Positions 1-13,030 of a stretch of DNA of 64,000 nt are shown here, one piece after another; the stretch's first letter is position 1; each line of letters begins with the position of its first letter. Both the position numbers and the translations under genes were made by a program. Origin of the DNA: Scytalidium lignicola (lineage: Eukaryota; Ascomycota; Leotiomycetes); the NCBI GenBank assembly GCA_002812745.2, contig NCSJ02000057.1, positions 102,795 through 166,794 of the forward strand, written 5' to 3'. The notes beneath the pieces were generated by a model. The model was not told where the DNA came from. It did not search any database and saw only the letters and a program-made list of their open reading frames with translations.

Positions 1-3000
1 ACCTCCAGGAATTTCATGATAGTATACGTGGCCCAAAACAACTAGCCATGATGGTCTCACTATGTATGAAGCATTCTGAAAAACGGCCTGGAGATCAGAT
101 ATGTCCCCTATGTGGCCTGAAACTCAAGATGGATGCCCTTAGAGACCACGTCGCCAATCACCTAGAGCAACTCGCCTTGACTTCTGTCTACGGAGATGAA
201 TCTTCAGAGGAAGATGATATAGACGATATCGGGTCACAGAGGTTTGATGACACTGCCTCGGAGGGTCGCACGAAGCTTGCAATACTGGAAGACTTCGTTG
301 AAGAGCAACTTGGCCTTACTCCACCTTATAAAAAGGGGCCCGTTGATACAGGAATGGATGAATCGGTATTTGATTTCGTGCACGATTCTGACGAGGAAGA
401 TTCCGAAGACGAAGATGAAGACGGGGTGCCAACAGGTTCTATCAAAGATTACGGTGATATATCACGAGGTTGGAGAGTCCAGAATTACCTAGATATCCAA
501 ATGGATGAACGGGCACGCAGAGTTAGATCTCCAAGGCTAGCACCTATAGATCTTGGGAATCCAGGAAAACAGATGTCATCATCCACGCCTGTAGCCCCGT
601 TTCGAACAGCACCATCACATCCTAAAGACGATGAATTTGTAGGACGGGATGCTGATCTTGCAAACCTATACAAGATCCTTTCGGTTCCTGGGCGCCTCTG
701 TACGGTGAGTGCTACTGGAGGTATGGGGAAAACAGCAACTGCCGTAGAGTTTACATATCGCTATGAGCAGTTATACCAGTACATTTTTTGGGCGCAGGCA
801 GAAACCCGAGTGGGATGTGCAGATGCATTCAGCCTCATTGCAGCTCAACTCCAACTAGCACCACAGGATGGCGCCGTTCAGGATCAGGCCCAATTGATTG
901 AGTTGAGTAAAGAATTTCTGGAAAAAACCGATAAACGCTGGCTATTAGTTTTTGATAACGTCAACGAATGGGGAGATATTGAGGAGTACATACCTGTCAA
1001 TGTAGCGAAGACCCGTGGATCATTGCTCATAACTACACGGTGTCCAGATTTTGGGCTTCAACCCATGCCTCCGAATTACTTCCGCATCGATTTGAAGGAG
1101 ATGAATATGGAAGAGAGTCGAAGGATGCTGATTCAGGGTATTCGATCAGATCTCAGAAACGAGAGAATAAGACTTCATCCGGAATGGAGGGTTGCTGGAG
1201 AAATTGCAAGTCTAGCTGGTTTGCCTCTGGCAATCTCTCAGATTGCTGGATATGTCAAGACAAGCGGGTGCAGCCTTACTGACTTTATGGAACTATGGAA
1301 TGAATGGCGTCGAAATACTCCTATGATCCGTACAGTCGCTGGTCCTGCCGCTTCATCTTACTCAGCTCTTGAGACTATATGGCATATCGGTCTCAGTGAG
1401 CTGAGTAACGATACGCTGAAATTACTTAAAATCATGGCTTTTGTCGATAGCGATGGGATTCAAAAAGACCTGCTTATTAATGATCATAGTTTCGCTGGTT
1501 TATCATTTTTGAGCAGATCCAGAACCCATAGGTGAGAATGGATAACAATTCATGACAAGATAATGTGACTGACTTCACTAGATTTAAGAGTATGATAGAA
1601 GATTTGAAGAAACGAAGACTAATCACCTTCAAGACCCAGGACAAGCAAGAGGTTCTGTCAATCCATAGGCTTCTACAACACCGACTACTGAATGATATGG
1701 CTGTAGATTCAAAAGAGAGAGATGATATATTCAATTTAGCATTTGAATTAGTTCGAGAGCGTCTCCCAAGACCATCAATTCATACTCCGGAACCTGCTAA
1801 ATGGAACGACTTTAAGGAATACATGCCTCATGTGTTAGCTCTTCAAAGGATCTATGCTGATGGCTTGCAAACCATTACTCCTTCAGTTAAATTGGCCGAG
1901 CTATTCCGAGATGCTGGTGTGCATTTATGGCAACGTGGGCTAATCTACGACGGTTGCCGACTTCTGAACACTGCAGAGTCTATTTTGGACAAGCTTGACG
2001 TTAAGGAAGAGCAACTCCGGGCAGATATACATATAGCAACTAGCCTGTTGATACAATATTTTGGAATAAGTCACCGAGCGGAAAGTCGAGATCGGTTTAA
2101 GAAGATCCTTACTATCAGAGAGAATGTCAAGGCTGGAACACCGCCGGAAGAATATACCGAAGATGATGAGAGGCTACTACATAATGCATTAGCGGATTAT
2201 GGAAACTCACTTCTTCAATTTAATCGGTATAAAGAAGCAGAAGAAATCTACGAACGATGCCGCGCAAAATACAAAGAATGGGGAACTGAGGATGTCACTC
2301 CCTTTGAGTTCGCCAAATTCTATCACCACCTAGCTTTCTGCCGGATGTACCACGAGGACTGGCCCGGTGCCTTCGAGATGGCTGAGAAGGCTATAGAGTT
2401 GGTTACACGACATAACGGCCAGATGCAACTTATTCTTCGCTTTAAATTCGACCTCGCTTGCATTATTCTCCAGAGTGGAGACTTGCAAAGATCTCTAGAG
2501 CTGCAAGAGCAGATACTAAAGGTTCGCTTGCAGATGCAAGGGAAGGGGAAGGCGAGCTATTTTACGTTGCAGAGTTATTATGCTGTTGGAGCGCTTTATG
2601 CTCACCTAGGCCAACTAGATCAAGCTGAGTAAGTCTCGGAGATTCTTCTTTTATCATCCCCTATTCATGCTCTCATTCATTCTTGTTATCTGGTACTAAA
2701 AATATCCTCCTAGGAAATGGTTCCGAACAGCTCTTTCTCAAGCCTCCGAACGTGCTGGTAAAGGTTTCTGGCCCGAGGTAGCAGTAGCACGGACCGAATT
2801 CCATCTCTCCCAAGTTCTTCGGCAGAACGGGAAGAACACGCCAGAGACAGAAAGATACGAGACACAGGCGCGATCTACACTCTCGAGGTTCTTACCGTAT
2901 GATCCTCTTAATGGCGTTACGGAAGAAGATGCTGTTGCATTGTTTGACCACCTGCAGCCCGTGTTTGGAGGTCGGTTCACAGGGACGAGTTTGTTGAAAT

Positions 3001-3011
3001 ATGTGAAGTGA
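1..3011 (+). CDS. NLR-like protein: zinc finger, NB-ARC ATPase, TPR-like repeats (5' partial)
   Basis: The reading frame is already open at base 3, upstream of the first ATG at 48, so the 5' end lies outside the window. Exons 3-1531, 1582-2628 and 2714-3011 join in frame (introns 50 and 85 nt, GTGAGA and GTAAGT donors, TGACTGAC branch), giving 957 visible residues. Near the left edge is a C2H2-like finger (C-x2-C-x11-H-x3-H), then an acidic linker. An NB-ARC/NACHT-type ATPase follows: Walker A GGMGKTA (coded about 717-737), Walker B LLVFDNV, a TTR sensor and the GLPLA motif. The C-terminal half is helical and resembles degenerate TPRs, without high-identity repeats. Fungal proteins with this plan are STAND NTPases, several of which act in heterokaryon incompatibility or non-self recognition; that role here is inference. 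The true N-terminal domain cannot be seen. Confidence 0.85.
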
Positions 3012-4003
3012 AGCGAAGTAAAGTTGTAGTAGGTTTTATTCAGGGTGTGTTGAAATTTCTGCTTTAGGATTTGTTTCACTAAGGCTTTGTACATTCATAT
3101 TAATCTCAGTGTATTTTCCCTTAACAAAGAGGCATCCTTAATTACCAATTACAACATCAGCTACCAGAAGGCAAAACTTCCTAGATCAAAACAAACCTTC
3201 ACACTCATTCCTTACGCAATCAACGAAGAGTATAGTTAAGACTCATGCAGTACAAAAATAAACATATCAAAAAGAAGGGGAAATGGTCGCGGAGTGACCT
3301 CGGAGGTTATTAAAATGGCGTCCCATACCCCTCCCATGACTACTACTACGTACTTTACTATTGTTATCCAAAAATTAGCGGTCCCTAGTTTGAGTCCCCT
3401 TCCTCGGAGATTTTTATTGCAGCCGCATTGTTGGTAGCGTATAATACGGTAGGCTAGGATATATAATGCCGATTGTCTTAAGAGTCATAGCGTAGATAGG
3501 GTATACCCGTAGTGTTTGCTGCACTATTGATAGTTAGAACTTTCACTCGCGTGGAGATTCTTGACCTGTTTTTTTTTTTTTGGAGGGGAGATGGAAGGAG
3601 GGGTGCTCGGTTACACAGTCGCCCCCCTTTTTTCTTCTTTATTGAATAGAAGGAGATGATCTCTAAACCAGAGGGTTGTACTTCGTACGGGCAGTTGTGA
3701 TATTGATCTCATTTTGAAATTTCCATCCACATAATCTAAATTCATAGGTATGTATAGAACACATATATAAGAAAATGCCAAAAATCTTATATAAACACTC
3801 CCCCCCCCAAAAAACCCTAAATTTACACAACCCTTTGGTATTTATATAAAACATCCCAAGCTCCTATCCAAAAAACGAACCATAAAAACCTCCTACAAAC
3901 CCTCTCCCATAAATCATATCCAAATTCTCCAATTCCATCCCTTTTTTCATAAAGATAAAAAATACATTAAAAGAGACAACAAAGGTATAAGGGAACACAA
4001 CCC
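3012..4003. other. intergenic, convergent gene ends
   Basis: This is the space between the 3' ends of the NLR-like gene and the receptor-like gene. It holds poly-T, poly-C and poly-A tracts (about 3570, 3800 and 3940) and probably both 3' UTRs. I see no coding sequence. Confidence 0.6.
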
Positions 4004-5340
4004 TTAATCCCTCCTCGGCCCCTCATCGATAACCTCCCAAGTCTGATTCACCCTAATCTCCTGCAATTTCGCCTGCACCGGCTTCTTCACATCCAACGTA
4101 TCCATCATAACCGCCGCCCCGGCTTCATTCCCCATCTTCCCATCACTCAAACTGCCACCTTCCTCCTCCCTCATTAGATCCTCATCACTACCCCAGGAGT
4201 TCTTCATCGCTGCCGCCGCCACAGTAGATCGTCCGCTATATCCGTTTGCAAGCTTGGTGCTCGATTTTAGGGTTGCGCTGTTGCTGTTATTGTTATTCTT
4301 GTTGTTGAACTTGAACTTGGATTTCTTGTAGCCTCGGTCTTGGATCAGCGATATTAGCACGATGGCATTGGAGGTGAAGGTTGCGACAAGGATGTCGATG
4401 GAGGCGATGAGGGAGCGGAGTTGTTGGCGGCCGTGGTTGGCTATTACGCCGGGCATTTGGTAGGAGGTTATGGCTACGCCGATTAGGGGGAGGGACATGA
4501 GGAAGATGACGTTGAGTTTTCTGTTCAGAAGAGTTAGTTGGGACTTTCTTCTTCTTCTGTCACAGCAATCAAAGACAAAGTCATGATAGGGTTCNTTTTT
4601 TCAATAGCTAGCATACCTTGATTTTGGGAGACTAGATTTCATAATCATGGGGATGGGGAAAACGGCTAGGGCCAGATTGGTGACGATGTTTAGGATGCCC
4701 ATGGTCAGGAGGTGTGCGTAACCTTGTCGACATTGAGGCCCGGGATCAGGAACGACTTGCCAATAATGGGTGAATGGCTGGCATGCTGCTAGATCTGCGA
4801 TGATGGTGGCAATGAAGGTAGCAGCTAGTAAACCATGGAGACACCACAAGATTCGTTGGTGCGATTTTTTCCAAACCGTTTCGGTCAGAGTGTAGAGAAA
4901 CATGCTAGTGCTGAGTTTGATGGCCCAGAGGCTATTTTTAGAGTAATTTCGTTAGAAATGGAATTTTTTGTGAGCAAAAGGTGAGGGAGGAAACCTTACT
5001 ATGCGGCATAGAATATCCTCGAAGCCAGAACTGCCTGACTACCAATCTGCCTATGTCGAATTTCAAGCGAGATCAAATTGGTGGTATCGACATTGTTGGT
5101 GCCGTACAGCAAGACGATATGGACCATAGCCATGCGAATGAGTAACGGGATGATGGCGAGGGTCATGACTCCATCCTCGCGGAAGATCCTCTCAGTTCGA
5201 ACATAACGACCACAGACACGGAAGAAGATGATGGTGATGGCGTAGCAGGTACACCACCAGGCGACCAGAAGGGTGGGTTTGTCATCGCGAAAGCTCCTCT
5301 CTCCAGGAGGGGCAGCTGCGAATCGACGGACTATATCCAT
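4004..5340 (-). CDS. rhodopsin-domain integral membrane protein (fungal receptor-like/SAT4-type family)
   Basis: Three exons join in frame: 5340-5000, 4931-4617 and 4520-4004, giving 390 aa. Donors GTAAGG and GTATGC and acceptors AATAG and AACAG fit. The start is the ATG at 5340; the longer upstream frame runs through poly-T DNA and an N. Several hydrophobic segments are visible: an N-terminal one ending in an R-x-Y-G-R-like motif, one after a conserved acidic residue, two in exon 2 around a Cys-rich extracellular loop, and two at the start of exon 3. The C-terminal 120 residues are a soluble Ser/Asn/Glu-rich tail. This is the architecture of the fungal rhodopsin-domain family that includes PTH11-like and SAT4-type proteins. 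Most members have unknown ligands. Function in host or nutrient sensing is only possible. A single N sits inside intron 2 (4595). Confidence 0.85.
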
Positions 5341-5558
5341 TGGCTTTTTTCTTTCTTTCTTTANTTTTTTTATTGAGCAATTGACATCGACGACGATATA
5401 GGAAGTGAGAGCATTGGAAGGAAGAAGCAAAAAACTAAAAATATAAATAAATAAAATGAGGGTATTGGTAAAGACTAAGACAAGAGAGAAGCAACTCTGA
5501 GAGAAAGAGAGACAAAAAAGACGGCGTTGCCCCTGAGTTGCAAAAGGGATATTATGCA

Positions 5559-5578
5559 CAAATGAGATATCTCATTTG
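5559..5578. repeat. 20-bp perfect palindrome
   Basis: CAAATGAGATATCTCATTTG reads identically on both strands. It lies about 220 bp upstream of the start codon at 5340, so it could be a dimeric transcription-factor site or a cruciform-prone element. The sequence is seen directly; the role is unknown. Confidence 0.7.
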
Positions 5579-8161
5579 AGGTTGGTTGGCTGGACGGGAG
5601 ATGCTGTGAGAGAAAGTGATAGTCTCCTACATGAAGAGTGTGTAACATATATCATACATATCGCCTCTATCTCTCTCTCTGTGTGTGTGCGTGTGCCAAA
5701 CGGATGAATGGCGTGAATGGCAAGCTACAGTGGAGAGGGAGGAGGGAGATAAGAAAGTGTTTGGGGCCCGAGGAAAATAGACTAGAGAATGGATAATCTG
5801 ACAGATGAATGATAGATGAAGCTATTCCTGCGCTTGGCCAGAAGCAGAACTCTTGGTCCACTGGTGGCATTGGACGTGGGGATGGGATAGCAATGAGCAG
5901 CCCGCCGGTTCGCCGCAGTGGTTGGGTGCAGGCCCACCCCCAAGTCACACTTGAAGGGAGCCAGTGAGCCAGCCCTACGGGGATGAGATGCGATGCATAA
6001 TTTAACTTTTGGACGCTTACACAGCATTATCTTCTCTCAGGGGGGAGAGCTTTTAGTACAAGTAGCAGCTTGCTGTATTTGGTATATCTCCGGTCGTACT
6101 TCCGTCCAGTGCGAAAGGAGAAGCTCTGTAGTAGCTTGAGGCGTGTTTCAGGAGAAATCTCTCTTGCACACGACACATGCACGACACGCTCTAAGCAACG
6201 GCAAGAGACTATCGATAACGCAGGGGGAAAATAGAGTCGTATTGACATATTGCACGGTTGCTGGAGTGTACTGTGGTACTGGAGGAGGTGGGCCGAGGAT
6301 GCGCCTTCACCAGGGCTTCAATCACACCCTGTGGGCAAGTAAGAATGCGGGGTGGGAGTGGAAGTGTGCATCCTATTGTGATTCTGAAGTTATTCCTGGT
6401 CTTGTACTGCACTGTGTTGTATTGTTGGAACCTCACGCACTTCATTGGTGGCATCAATCAATGAATCGAATGTTGTAAGTTGATAAGTTGATAACTTCGA
6501 AAAAAGGGAGATCAACACATCTTTCTATTCTCCATTCTCCATTCTCCAAGCAGCGTACGCCACCAGAATGAGAGCTTCAAGAAATATATTTTTCTTTTTA
6601 TTTTCTTTTCTGATCCTTCGTGGTGGTGGCCATTTTTTAATTTATTTTTTCTTTTTCTTCTTCTAAACTTCTGGAAATTCTTTGCTTTGCTTTTTTTTAC
6701 TCCCACCACTCTGGATATACCGTCCTGCCTTCTTTCGTCTAGAGCACAAAACGGTGCAACGACTGGGGCTGGCTGACGTGCTGCAGCGGCACCAAAAGAG
6801 GGTCCTTCGGCTCGTTATCTTTTTCTTCTTCTTGCAGATGTTGGATGTAACTTGCTGTAGCAATGCAGTACGTGATGTGCATTATTCATATTATTGGAAG
6901 GGGAGGAAAAAATTTCAAGGTGGAGAAGTGATTTTAACGTTAACGTTGCGTGATGGTGGGTGGTCAAGGGCCCCTGCCCGATCCAGCATGGGCGAAAAGG
7001 GGTCGAGCCTGTCTGCCAACCATTAGGGCAAACTGGGGGGGCTAAGCCGGAACGGGCCAGATACCGAGGTACACACACTCTCTCTCTGTCCACTGACTTG
7101 CCCTCTCTCACTCTCTTCTCCCCCTCCATCATCAACAACCACCAACCACCATCCACCATCCATCTCCCTTCTCGTTCCTGCATCTGACACCTTTCCTGCG
7201 CATCCAATGAACCATTTACTTCACAGTAACTGCAGAGATCAAGGACCACCACCTCGTACCAATCATGCGTTGTGCTGACGCGGAACTAGAGAGAGAGCTC
7301 TGAAGCAGGAGACCACGCCAAAAGCTGTTCTTCCACTTGTGCAACCTCGGCAGGGCGTTCTAAGACAATGGTAATAAGCTTGAATTTCTGACATGCGCCC
7401 TAACTGCAGCGCTGCTATATCCAGCAACACGCAACACAAGACACAAAACAATACCGGTACACCCGTGCCTAGCATGTCACTTACTTAGAGTGAGGTGGAC
7501 CCTCACTAAGCCCGCCACGGGTATCTTCTTCCGGGCCTAGAAGGTGCCTTGCAGCACCGCTAGAAGCGTTTAGGGCAGCCTGAAGCACACTCTAGCAACG
7601 GGGGCCAAGGGGCCTAGAGGGACAGACGAAGGGGCAAGTTTGGCCAGTTGCAGTGGGCGGTCGCAAGTCTAACGTGTGCCCTAACAGCCGAATCAACGTG
7701 CCCCAAAACAACCTCTATCCCTAGCCCAAAAAATGTCCGACTGGAGGCGCTGGATCGACTGCAGGGGACGGGCATGGGCGTTTTCTAATTGGAAGGTCCC
7801 CAACTCATTCGTCACAACGGTCGTTGCCAAATCTTATGATGAATCATTCCTCCTTCACGCGCCTTTGACCCGTCACTTTTTTTTGGCCAGTAGTCAGGGG
7901 CGGGGCTACCTCCGTCCAGGAACGAAAGACGCAAAACATTCCCCTAACGGACCTTCTCTCGTTCCTATCTCCAAGCACCTTCCTCTTTCAACCATTGTTC
8001 AATAAGTACTGTATCAACGGAGCTTGGTTGGAGACCCACCCTGATGGTAAGCAAGCTATCAATCCATCGAAGGCGCGGCTCGCAATCCACGCTGCATCAA
8101 TGGCCCGAGAGCAGACCAACCCACCTCCTTCTTTGATGAAAATGTTTATACATGATACAGT

Positions 8162-8175
8162 CTACAGTACTGTAG
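8162..8175. repeat. palindrome CTACAGTACTGTAG
   Basis: A perfect 14-bp palindrome whose core ACAGTACTGT recurs at 20400-20409 and 25017-25026. It sits about 670 bp upstream of the permease start. Role unknown. Confidence 0.6.
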
Positions 8176-8844
8176 TTATGTACGACACGGTGCCTTCCAG
8201 CACCAGCACCAGCACCAGCTACAGTAATACTTGCTAGGTAGCATCCTAGTCTCGCCTTGTACGACAGATCCAGACGAGGTTTCTCCTCCTGCACGCGAGC
8301 AACCGGCCGCACCGGCGGGTTCCTGGGCCGAATATAACTCAGAGAAAAGATCATCACCTGGTCCCTGTCTCGCCTTAAGCATGTGCGTGTGCGTGAATTC
8401 CCATGTGGGATCCTGGCTTCGTGAGAGGCCACGACCAAATGTTCCGAAGGACCACGATCCCGAGCAATGACAACCGACAATGGCATTCCCGATATTCCAC
8501 TGGCCCGATGGCAATCGATCGGTTGGCGGCTCAGGGGTGGCCAATTTCTCAATCTCTCTCTCTCCATGTCCCTATTTCTCTCTCGCTTTCATGCAGGACG
8601 GTTGAGCTAGGGGCTCGTGGACCCCTCCTTCGTTACTTGTGCCACCACCAAAGCAGCAATACTCTCTCCCTTAGCACACGTTTCTGCTGAGTTTGATACT
8701 TGATATTTCCGTCCCATCTCCTCCAGCCAGCTTATCTGGTGGCTTTTCGATGGTAATGTCACTATCACAACTTCCCGTCTCAATGGTACCATCCATCACA
8801 GAATATTCACCAATCCGGTTCAACTCTTTCTCTCTCTATCTGTG

Positions 8845-11013
8845 ATGAGATACACAAAGATGCCCGCCATGACGACCACGGCCATTTCTTCCGGTCTCTC
8901 AGAGCATACAAGTCGCGAGGACTGGAACCACCATCCCACTACCGCAGACTACAGAGCTGGCTCTTCTCACGGAGAATCAAACATCTCCTACTCGGTCACA
9001 GCTTCAACGGAAGCACCTCTCCTCACCAAACCAGCGGATGCCAAAGCGTTCCCCATGAAGACGTTAGAAGGATTTCGAAGTGCTTCCTCCCACAGTTCAG
9101 CACCTGCTATATCACTCGGGGTCCATGGCAGAGTCTACAATACCAAGGCAGCTGCCTCCAACACGGTGAGCTCTCCGCTTGCCAGGAGACTGAAAGGTCG
9201 TCATTTACAGATGATAGCAATTGGAGGATCAATTGGTGAGTTGAGCTCTCTCTCTCTCTTGATTTTGCGTAGAAAATTATTTGTTGACGTTTTGGGGAAC
9301 TCCTCTACAGGCACTGGATTGTTTATTGGTTCTGGTACTGCGCTGGCCACTGGTGGGCCTGCATCTTTATTGATCGCCTTCATATTAATGGGAGTTGTGC
9401 TATTCTGTACTGTCCAAGCTCTTGGCGAAATGGCAGTTACATTCCCAGTTGCCGGCTCCTTTTCTGCATTTGCAACTCGGTTCATTGACCCAGGTTGGGG
9501 TTTCGCCTTGGGATGGAAGTATGTATTCTCCTTTTATACTCTGCCCTTGAGTTTGGTAATATATAACTGCTTTGATACTGACTTCTGCTTCAGCTATGCC
9601 ATACAATGGATGTTTACAATGCCTCTAGAAGTCATGTCCGCCGCCATCACCCTCCAATTCTGGAATTTCCCTATCCCAGCTACAGTTTGCATTACGATAT
9701 TTCTGGCAGCCATAATGCTTATCAATCTTTGCAACGTGAAGGTGTTTGGCGAGGTTGAGTATAGTTTCTCAATCTTCAAAGTCACCGCAGTAATAGGGTT
9801 CATGTAAGTAAATCTTTGTGTAGATATTAACATTTTATTGTTATGTTATCCTCTTGCTAACGAAACGTTTTTGCTGCTAGCATTCTTGGCGCCGTGATCA
9901 ACTGTGGAGGTGATCAGGACACGGGATATATTGGAGGCAGGTATTGGGTAAACCCAGGAGCCTTCCACAATGGATTCAAGGGATTTTGCAATATCCTGGT
10001 TACAGCGGCGTTTTCCTTTGCTGGAACCGAATTAGTCGGGCTTGCCGCAGCTGAAACGCATAACCCAAGCAAATCTCTTCCCACTGCTATCAAACAAGTG
10101 TTCTGGCGTATTGCCATTGTAGGTTGCCCTCGTTTCCATCCTCCCTCTCCGTGTTTCATATCTCCGAACTAACTAGAGACGTTTTAAGTTCTATGTGCTT
10201 TCAATAGCGATTGTCGGCTTGCTTGTCCCGTACAACAGCACACGGCTCATCAGCAGAAACAGCGTCGACTCGAAAGCTTCCCCATTCACTATCGCCATCC
10301 AAAGTGCAGGCATCGCTGGTCTGGACTCAGTAATGAATGCAGTTGTCATGGTGGCTGTTCTCTCTGTCGCCAACTCATCCATGTATGGGTCGTCTCGAAC
10401 TCTAGCTGCGCTAGCAGAGCAAGGCCAGGCCCCCAAAATCCTAGCCTATATCGATCGTCAAGGTCGTCCTTTGGTTAGCATCGGAGTATCTGGTGCGGCT
10501 GGCCTCCTGGCATATCTTTATGTATCTCCTGCTAGTGGTGAAGCCTTCACCTGGCTATTAGCTCTTTCTGGTCTCTCGAGTGTTCTCACCTGGGCCTCGA
10601 TCTGCTTTGCTCACATCCGCTTCCGCAAAGCCTGGGTTCAACAAGGGAATCTCTTGTCAGGATTGGTTTATAGATCCCCACTTGGCACGGCAGGTTCCTG
10701 GGTTGGCTTAATAAGTCTCCTTCTCATCCTAGTTGCCCAATTCTGGGTCGCCATCTCTCCCGTAGGGGATTCTAGTTCCAGTCCTGGCGACATAGCCAAG
10801 AATTTCTTCGAGGCTTATCTGTGTATGCCTATTGTTTTGGTTTGTTATGCCGGATATAAGCTTTTCTATAAGACGAAATACGTGAATATCGATAAGATTG
10901 ATTTGATTACAGGAAGGAATCAAAGTGAAGGAGATGAGCTGTTGAGACAGTACTCCAGGACAGACCGGGCGAGGTGGCCTAAGTGGAAGGTTTTGTATAA
11001 TGCAATGTGTTAA
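8845..11013 (+). CDS. amino-acid permease (APC superfamily, fungal YAT family)
   Basis: Five exons join in frame: 8845-9235, 9311-9518, 9594-9803, 9881-10118 and 10189-11013, giving 623 aa. I start at the ATG at 8845 because the longer frame begins with GTG. About 115 N-terminal residues are hydrophilic and lead into the family hallmark [24 protein letters not shown] in TM1. Twelve hydrophobic segments follow. The YAT motifs around GEMAV (TM3), GWNYAIQW, FSFAGTELVG and NSSMYGSSRT are all visible. Family members are plasma-membrane H+-coupled permeases for amino acids; specificity cannot be read here, though the closest feel is general or dicarboxylic permeases. The gene is 353 bp upstream of an FAD amino-oxidase-type gene on the same strand, which suggests uptake of its substrate. 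The CT-rich leader before the ATG is typical of an expressed fungal gene. Confidence 0.93.
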
Positions 11014-11365
11014 AAGTAACGATGTGAATATTTCAAATAGGGTTAATTAATGATGTATTTTATTGCAAAGTTTTCTCACATTGTCGTAACTATCAAAAAT
11101 TCCCCTTGTCTAGTTGTATATATTCATTTGAGCTTAGTTCGGATAAACTCACACTACACATACCTTAGCACACAAAGAAAGTACATAAATTCCTACCCCA
11201 CTGTTGATCCATCTCAAAACAGTAACATGGCGCATGAGTCAAAATAGTCCATATAACTTAAAACACATATAAAAATAGACGACAAACATACTCTCTCTAA
11301 CTCTCACATTTACATCAATTTTATATATACATATATAAAATAATAAAAATAAAAATATACCCCTC
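11014..11365. other. short intergenic spacer
   Basis: AT-rich spacer between the permease and the oxidoreductase on the same strand. It must hold the permease 3' UTR and the oxidoreductase promoter. No gene is seen. Confidence 0.5.
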
Positions 11366-13030
11366 ATGGGCACCGGTCCAAAACTCAACCCGGGCCAAGC
11401 AAGCCTACCCACGCCCAACTCAACCAAGTCTTTCTGGCACAGCCAGCCCTCGGAGAAACTCATCGGGCATCGTACGACGGAAAGCTTGCCGCGGAGAGCG
11501 GATGTCGTGATTGTTGGGAGTGGGATTTCTGGTGCGTTTGCGGCGCATTTCTTGCGTGGAGATGAGAAGGAGGCAGCACGGGGTCTTGATGTTGTGATGG
11601 TGGAGGCTAGGGAGGGTTGTTGGGGTGCTACTGGACGGGTGAGTTTTTATACTTCTTTTACTTGAATTTATTTTCTTTAGTTTTCTTCTTTTTTATAAAG
11701 AAAAAGAACTTCATTTTTTTGAGTTTAGAAGAATACTATATCAGAAAACTTGATTGACTTAGTTGATTTGACTGATTACTAGAACGGCGGACATTGCCAA
11801 CCCCTCATCTACGGCAACCCACCAGACATCGGGGCCTTCGAGCTCCGCAACTGGAACTTTATCAAGTCATTCATCGCCCAGAACCAGATCCCTTGCGAAT
11901 GGAGAGCTCTTCCGGCATGTCACTCGTACATGTCCAAGTCATTGTTCGCACTAGCCGTCAAGCACGCAAAGAAGCTTCAGGAGCTAGATCCCAAACTAGG
12001 GGCGTTGTTTGACATTGTTGAGAAAGACTCCACGAAACCATTGTCGTTGGAGGATTTGAGGGTTCCAAAGGCTCAAGGCGCAATTGTTACTGATTCCGCG
12101 GCGAGTTTGTGGCCTTATAAACTTGTCTGCTGGATTTTAGAGAACCTGATTTCGTCCAATAATTCCGAATCAGGATCAGGATCAGGATCGTTCAATCTAC
12201 AAACTAACACGTCGGCCACGAGTCTGCAGAAGCTAGACGATGGATCGTGGATTGTTCACACGGATCGGGGCATGATTGCTGCTAAGAATGTGCTGCTTAC
12301 CACGAACGCGTATACTTCCCATCTTCTTCCTAAATTCAGCGACCTTATCGTTCCTGTCAGGGGAGAGATGAGCAGTCTCCTACCACCCAAGTCTCTGAAG
12401 ACGGAGAGGGTGATGGCACGTCGGTTGGATCACTCATATGGCTTCGTGGGACATGCTACGCAGAATATTAATCAGGATGATTACCTCATTCAGCGGCCAT
12501 TTACACCCTCATCACCTTCTTCCACTATTACTTCGAATCCTGAGAGTAATTCGATAGGAGGAGAACTCATGTTCGGAGGCGGTCGCGCATACGCAGCAAG
12601 CGCTGGTGTCGGCGTCTCAGATGACTCCTCCATCGATGAACCTGCAGCAGCCTATCTCCGCCGTGAACTCAACATCGTTCTAGACCTTGATAACGACGAC
12701 CATGAGCTTACGGCCAGCTACGAGTGGAGCGGTATCATGGGTTTCAGTCGAGATGAGCGACCCTGGGTTGGTCCTGTGACTGAGGAGCTTGGTGGTGGGA
12801 AAGGCCTTTGGGTTTGTGCGGGGTATACAGGACACGGGATGCCGAATGCTAGTCTTTGTGCGAAGGCACTGGTGGAGTTGATGCTGGGGAAGGAGGATGA
12901 CGAGGTGGATTTACCGGAGGCATATAAAGTTAATGGGAAGAGGATTGAGACTGCGAGGATGTTGGATGAGGTTGCGGTTGCTGATAGTAAGGATAGTACG
13001 TTGTTGATGCATGATGGGATAGATGCATGA
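11366..13030 (+). CDS. FAD-dependent oxidoreductase (DAO family)
   Basis: Two exons, 11366-11638 and 11783-13030, give 506 aa; the intron has a GTGAGT donor, TGACTGATT branch and CTAG acceptor. The dinucleotide-binding Rossmann motif VVIVGSGISG starts near residue 47, with the acidic strand end VEARE about 30 residues on. The GATGRNGGH motif crosses the exon junction; it is the FAD-contact motif of DAO (PF01266) enzymes such as the gamma-glutamylputrescine oxidase-like group. The C-terminal GYTGHGMPNA motif closes the FAD site. These enzymes oxidise amines or amino acids, releasing ammonia or an aldehyde plus H2O2. The substrate is not determined. Position next to a permease and an amidase supports a nitrogen-catabolic role (inference). 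A Ser-Gly repeat (coded 12170-12190) is probably a surface loop. Confidence 0.9.

Larger units (their letters stand above)
5341..8844. other. 3.5-kb gene-free divergent region
   Basis: This lies between the start of the receptor-like gene and the permease. It contains CT/GT microsatellites (5670-5697, 7078-7087), a 20-bp palindrome (5559-5578), a CTACAGTACTGTAG palindrome (8162-8175), an ACC/AGC repeat (8203-8220) and a CT-rich tract ending just before the permease ATG. Short ORFs on both strands have no recognisable domain or gene-like composition. It probably carries promoters and long 5' leaders. Confidence 0.5.

Noticed and set aside
6143..7252. Cluster of overlapping ORFs of 65-145 codons on both strands
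   Set aside because: No frame has a recognisable domain or coherent gene-like composition, and they lie in the long regulatory region.
8842..8844. GTG as the permease start
   Set aside because: Nuclear fungal genes start at ATG; the ATG at 8845 follows directly.
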